From Gammaproteobacteria bacterium (GTDB lineage: Bacteria > Pseudomonadota > Gammaproteobacteria > Steroidobacterales > Steroidobacteraceae), in the NCBI GenBank assembly GCA_020029535.1, contig JAIBJM010000004.1:1-64000 (forward strand): a DNA stretch of 64,000 bases. Reading direction: 5' to 3'. Each line of letters starts with the position of its first letter. Within the stretch, counting starts at the first letter, position 1. Below the pieces are notes generated by a model that was not told the origin of the DNA, searched no databases, and saw only the letters and a list, made by a program, of their open reading frames with translations. The position numbers and the translations under genes are program-made. Positions 61,860-64,000 of this stretch are shown here, piece by piece.

Positions 61860-63617
61860 ATGAAATCCGACCTCGAGCGGCTGATCGCCGACACCCTCGC
61901 CTCCCTGCCTGCAGACCTGATTCCCCAGCCGGTGGATCGCAGCTGGATCAGCGTGGAGCGCACCCGCGATGCGCAGCATGGCGACTTCGCCAGCAATATT
62001 GCCCTGCGTCTGGCCAAGGCCGCCGGCCGCAAGCCGCGCGAACTGGCCGAGGCCATCGTGGCCGCGCTGCTGCCGCATGCCGCCGTGCTGCGCGCCGAAG
62101 TGGCCGGCGCCGGCTTCATCAATTTCTTCATCGCCGCCGATGCGCAGTCCGAAGCGTTGCGACAGGCGCTGACGCAGGGCGCGACCTATGGTGAAAGCCG
62201 CAGCGGCGCCGGCCAGCGCGTCATTCTCGAGTTCGTCTCGGCCAATCCCACCGGTCCGCTGCACGTGGGGCACGGCCGGCAGGCCGCCTGGGGCGCCACA
62301 CTGGCCAACCTGCTGCGCGCCACCGGCCATGCCGTGCATCGCGAGTACTACATCAATGACGCCGGCCGTCAGGTGGACATCCTCACCGCCAGCGTCTGGG
62401 TGCGTTATCTGCAGCAATGCGGCGAAGCCATCGCGTTTCCGGACAACGGCTATCGCGGCGACTATGTGCAGGACATCGGCGCCAGACTGAAGGGTGCGCA
62501 TGGCGCTTCACTGCAGCGACCGGCGAGCGAGGTGCTTGCCGGACTGCCGCCCGATGCACCGGCCGGCGGCGATCGCGAGAAGTATGTCGATGCGCTGATC
62601 GAGCGCATGCGCGCACTGCTCGGCGCCGGCTATGACACGGTGCTGGAGCTGTCGCTGGCGGACATGCTGACCGACATCCGCGCCGACCTGGCCGAGTTCG
62701 GGGTTGAATTCGAGCAGTGGTATTCAGAACGCTCGCTGAGCGGCAGCGGAGCCATCGAGCGTGCGCTGGCGCAGCTGGAAGCGCAGGGCAATCTGTATCG
62801 CAAGGACGGCGCCACCTGGTTTCGCGCCAGCGCCTTCGGCGACGACGAAGACCGCGTGCTGACCCGCGCCAATGGCCAGCACACCTACTTCGCACCCGAT
62901 CTCGCCTACCACTACGACAAGCGCCAGCGCGGCTTCGAGAAGCTGATCGACGTCTGGGGCGCCGATCATCACGGCTACATTCCGCGCATGCGCGGTGGCA
63001 TCACGGCGCTGGGTGAACCGGGCGATTCGCTCGAGGTGTGCCTGATCCAGTTCGTCAGCCTGTTCCGCGGCGCAGAGAAGATTCCGATGGGCAAGCGCGA
63101 CGGCCAGTTCGTCACGCTGCGCCAGCTGCGCGGCGAAGTGGGCAATGATGCCTGCCGGCTGTTCTATCTGATGCGCAGCCACGACCAGCACCTGGACTTC
63201 GATCTGGAGCTGGCCAAGTCGCGCAACAACGAGAACCCGGTGTACTACATCCAGTACGCGCACGCGCGCGTGTGCAGCGTGATGAAGCAGCTGCAGTCGC
63301 GCGCCCTGCCCTACGATGACGCCACTGGGCTGGCGCAGTTGCCGCGGCTGGACCTGCCGGCCGAACAGGCGGTGCTGACCGCCATCAGCCGCTATCCCGA
63401 AGTGGTGGAGCAGGCCGCGCGCAACCGCACGCCGCATGCGCTGGTGCACTATCTGCGCGACCTCGCCAATGCCTTCCACAGCTGGTACAACGCCGCGCCC
63501 TTCATCGTCGAGGACACAGCGCTGCGCAATGCGCGGCTGACGCTGGCACTGGGCGTGCAGCAGGTGGTACGCAATGGACTGACGCTGCTGGGCGTTTCCG
63601 CACCGGAGACCATGTGA
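61860..63617 (+). CDS. argS: Arginyl-tRNA synthetase
   Basis: A 585-residue class I synthetase. The HIGH-type motif is HVGHGR at 135–140 in SANPTGPLHVGHGRQAAWGA; the KMSKS region is degenerate (IPMGKRDGQFVTL), normal for ArgRS. The N-terminal Add-1 domain and the C-terminal DALR anticodon-binding domain (VHYLRDLANAFHSWYN) are present. Its stop overlaps the SPOR gene start by three bases (GTGA). Confidence 0.97.
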   Translation: MKSDLERLIADTLASLPADLIPQPVDRSWISVERTRDAQHGDFASNIALRLAKAAGRKPRELAEAIVAALLPHAAVLRAEVAGAGFINFFIAADAQSEALRQALTQGATYGESRSGAGQRVILEFVSANPTGPLHVGHGRQAAWGATLANLLRATGHAVHREYYINDAGRQVDILTASVWVRYLQQCGEAIAFPDNGYRGDYVQDIGARLKGAHGASLQRPASEVLAGLPPDAPAGGDREKYVDALIERMRALLGAGYDTVLELSLADMLTDIRADLAEFGVEFEQWYSERSLSGSGAIERALAQLEAQGNLYRKDGATWFRASAFGDDEDRVLTRANGQHTYFAPDLAYHYDKRQRGFEKLIDVWGADHHGYIPRMRGGITALGEPGDSLEVCLIQFVSLFRGAEKIPMGKRDGQFVTLRQLRGEVGNDACRLFYLMRSHDQHLDFDLELAKSRNNENPVYYIQYAHARVCSVMKQLQSRALPYDDATGLAQLPRLDLPAEQAVLTAISRYPEVVEQAARNRTPHALVHYLRDLANAFHSWYNAAPFIVEDTALRNARLTLALGVQQVVRNGLTLLGVSAPETM

Positions 63618-64000
63618 GCAACCGCCGCCTCACCGCCCGTGACTACAAGACGGCGCGGCCTGGCGGCTTTGATCCGCGTCGCTGGCGCGAATTCGGCGCC
63701 GGCCTCGCCATCGGACTGGTGGTGGCGCTGGCGGTGTACATCAGCGATCGGCGCGGCGACGACGACACCGAAGTCAGCGCACCGGCGCCGGAGAAAAACC
63801 GCGCCACGAACGGGTCCTCACCGGCCGAGACCGGCAGCGAGGAAACCGAATTCTCGTTCTACGACATGCTGCCCAAATTCGAGGTGGTGGTGCCGGAGAA
63901 GGAGCGCAGCGCACGCGTCGACAGCGCCTCGCGCATCGAACGGCCGGGCATCTACTTCCTGCAGGTGGGCTCGTACAAGAGTCAGGACGAAGCCGAACGC
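63614..64000 (+). CDS. SPOR domain protein, FtsN-like (3' end outside window)
   Basis: The first 129 codons from GTG 63614, which overlaps the argS stop. The N-terminus is cytoplasmic and basic, then a single transmembrane helix (GLAIGLVVALAVYIS, about 36–50), an acidic linker, and the start of a SPOR domain (GIYFLQVGSYKSQDEAE). The argS–SPOR pair is common in gammaproteobacteria, and the protein probably binds septal peptidoglycan. Incomplete at the right edge. Confidence 0.85.
   Translation, partial: MSNRRLTARDYKTARPGGFDPRRWREFGAGLAIGLVVALAVYISDRRGDDDTEVSAPAPEKNRATNGSSPAETGSEETEFSFYDMLPKFEVVVPEKERSARVDSASRIERPGIYFLQVGSYKSQDEAER

Overview
The window is a 64 kb, GC-rich, densely packed chromosomal segment of a gammaproteobacterium. 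The argS–SPOR pair, divergent priA/GNAT, split pntAA–pntAB–pntB transhydrogenase, high-potential iron-sulfur protein, PA0069-type radical SAM protein and abundant GGDEF/EAL proteins suggest the Xanthomonadales/Nevskiales/Steroidobacteraceae neighbourhood. That placement is inference; no rRNA or other strong phylogenetic marker is present.

Layout. 1–4.9 kb: the 5' part of a YgiQ radical SAM gene, a hypothetical protein, a VOC protein, a decayed hicA with intact hicB, tag, and two small proteins. 5–10.4 kb: a visibly less GC-rich accessory block with an orphan membrane protein, then an AAA-ATPase/subtilase pair matching the IetAS anti-phage/plasmid-maintenance architecture, bounded by degenerate repeats and large inverted repeats. 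10.4–15.9 kb: one 1834-residue UvrA made of two fused UvrA units (four nucleotide-binding domains). 16–20.4 kb: a small sensor kinase and a stand-alone receiver tail to tail, zwf, a c'-type cytochrome, an M48 lipoprotein protease and a zinc-ribbon protein. 20.4–32.5 kb: a long minus-strand run with a SPOR-like protein preceded by a c-di-GMP-I (GEMM-I) riboswitch, a GAF-GGDEF-EAL protein, a Rossmann oxidoreductase, radical SAM, AI-2E-type permease, alpha/beta hydrolase, ilvA, an FHA coiled-coil protein and a degenerate hydrolase.

32.6–41.5 kb: an Omp85-like barrel, acetohydroxyacid synthase with its catalytic and regulatory subunits head to head, a PII gene with a sigma-54-type promoter, and a second GGDEF/EAL protein (degenerate GGDEF) divergent from a cupredoxin-like/outer-membrane-barrel pair. 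41.5–51.8 kb: gshA, a FadI-like thiolase, RidA, dienelactone hydrolase, hemH, a VOC protein, a YjjJ/HipA-like kinase with repeated AT-rich promoter motifs, a YceI lipoprotein, acs and HiPIP. 51.8–64 kb: a short 5'-3' exonuclease, a DUF502 membrane protein, a membrane PAS histidine kinase overlapping an HNH nuclease gene, pntAA-AB-B, a GNAT enzyme, priA, argS and the start of a SPOR gene.

The most striking items are the c-di-GMP-I riboswitch, placed between a GGDEF/EAL gene and the SPOR-like gene it should control and followed by a hairpin that masks the ribosome-binding site; the IetAS-like module with its flanking repeats; the tandem-fused UvrA; the divergent ilvB/ilvN arrangement; and the nearly leaderless, repeat-decorated YjjJ promoter.
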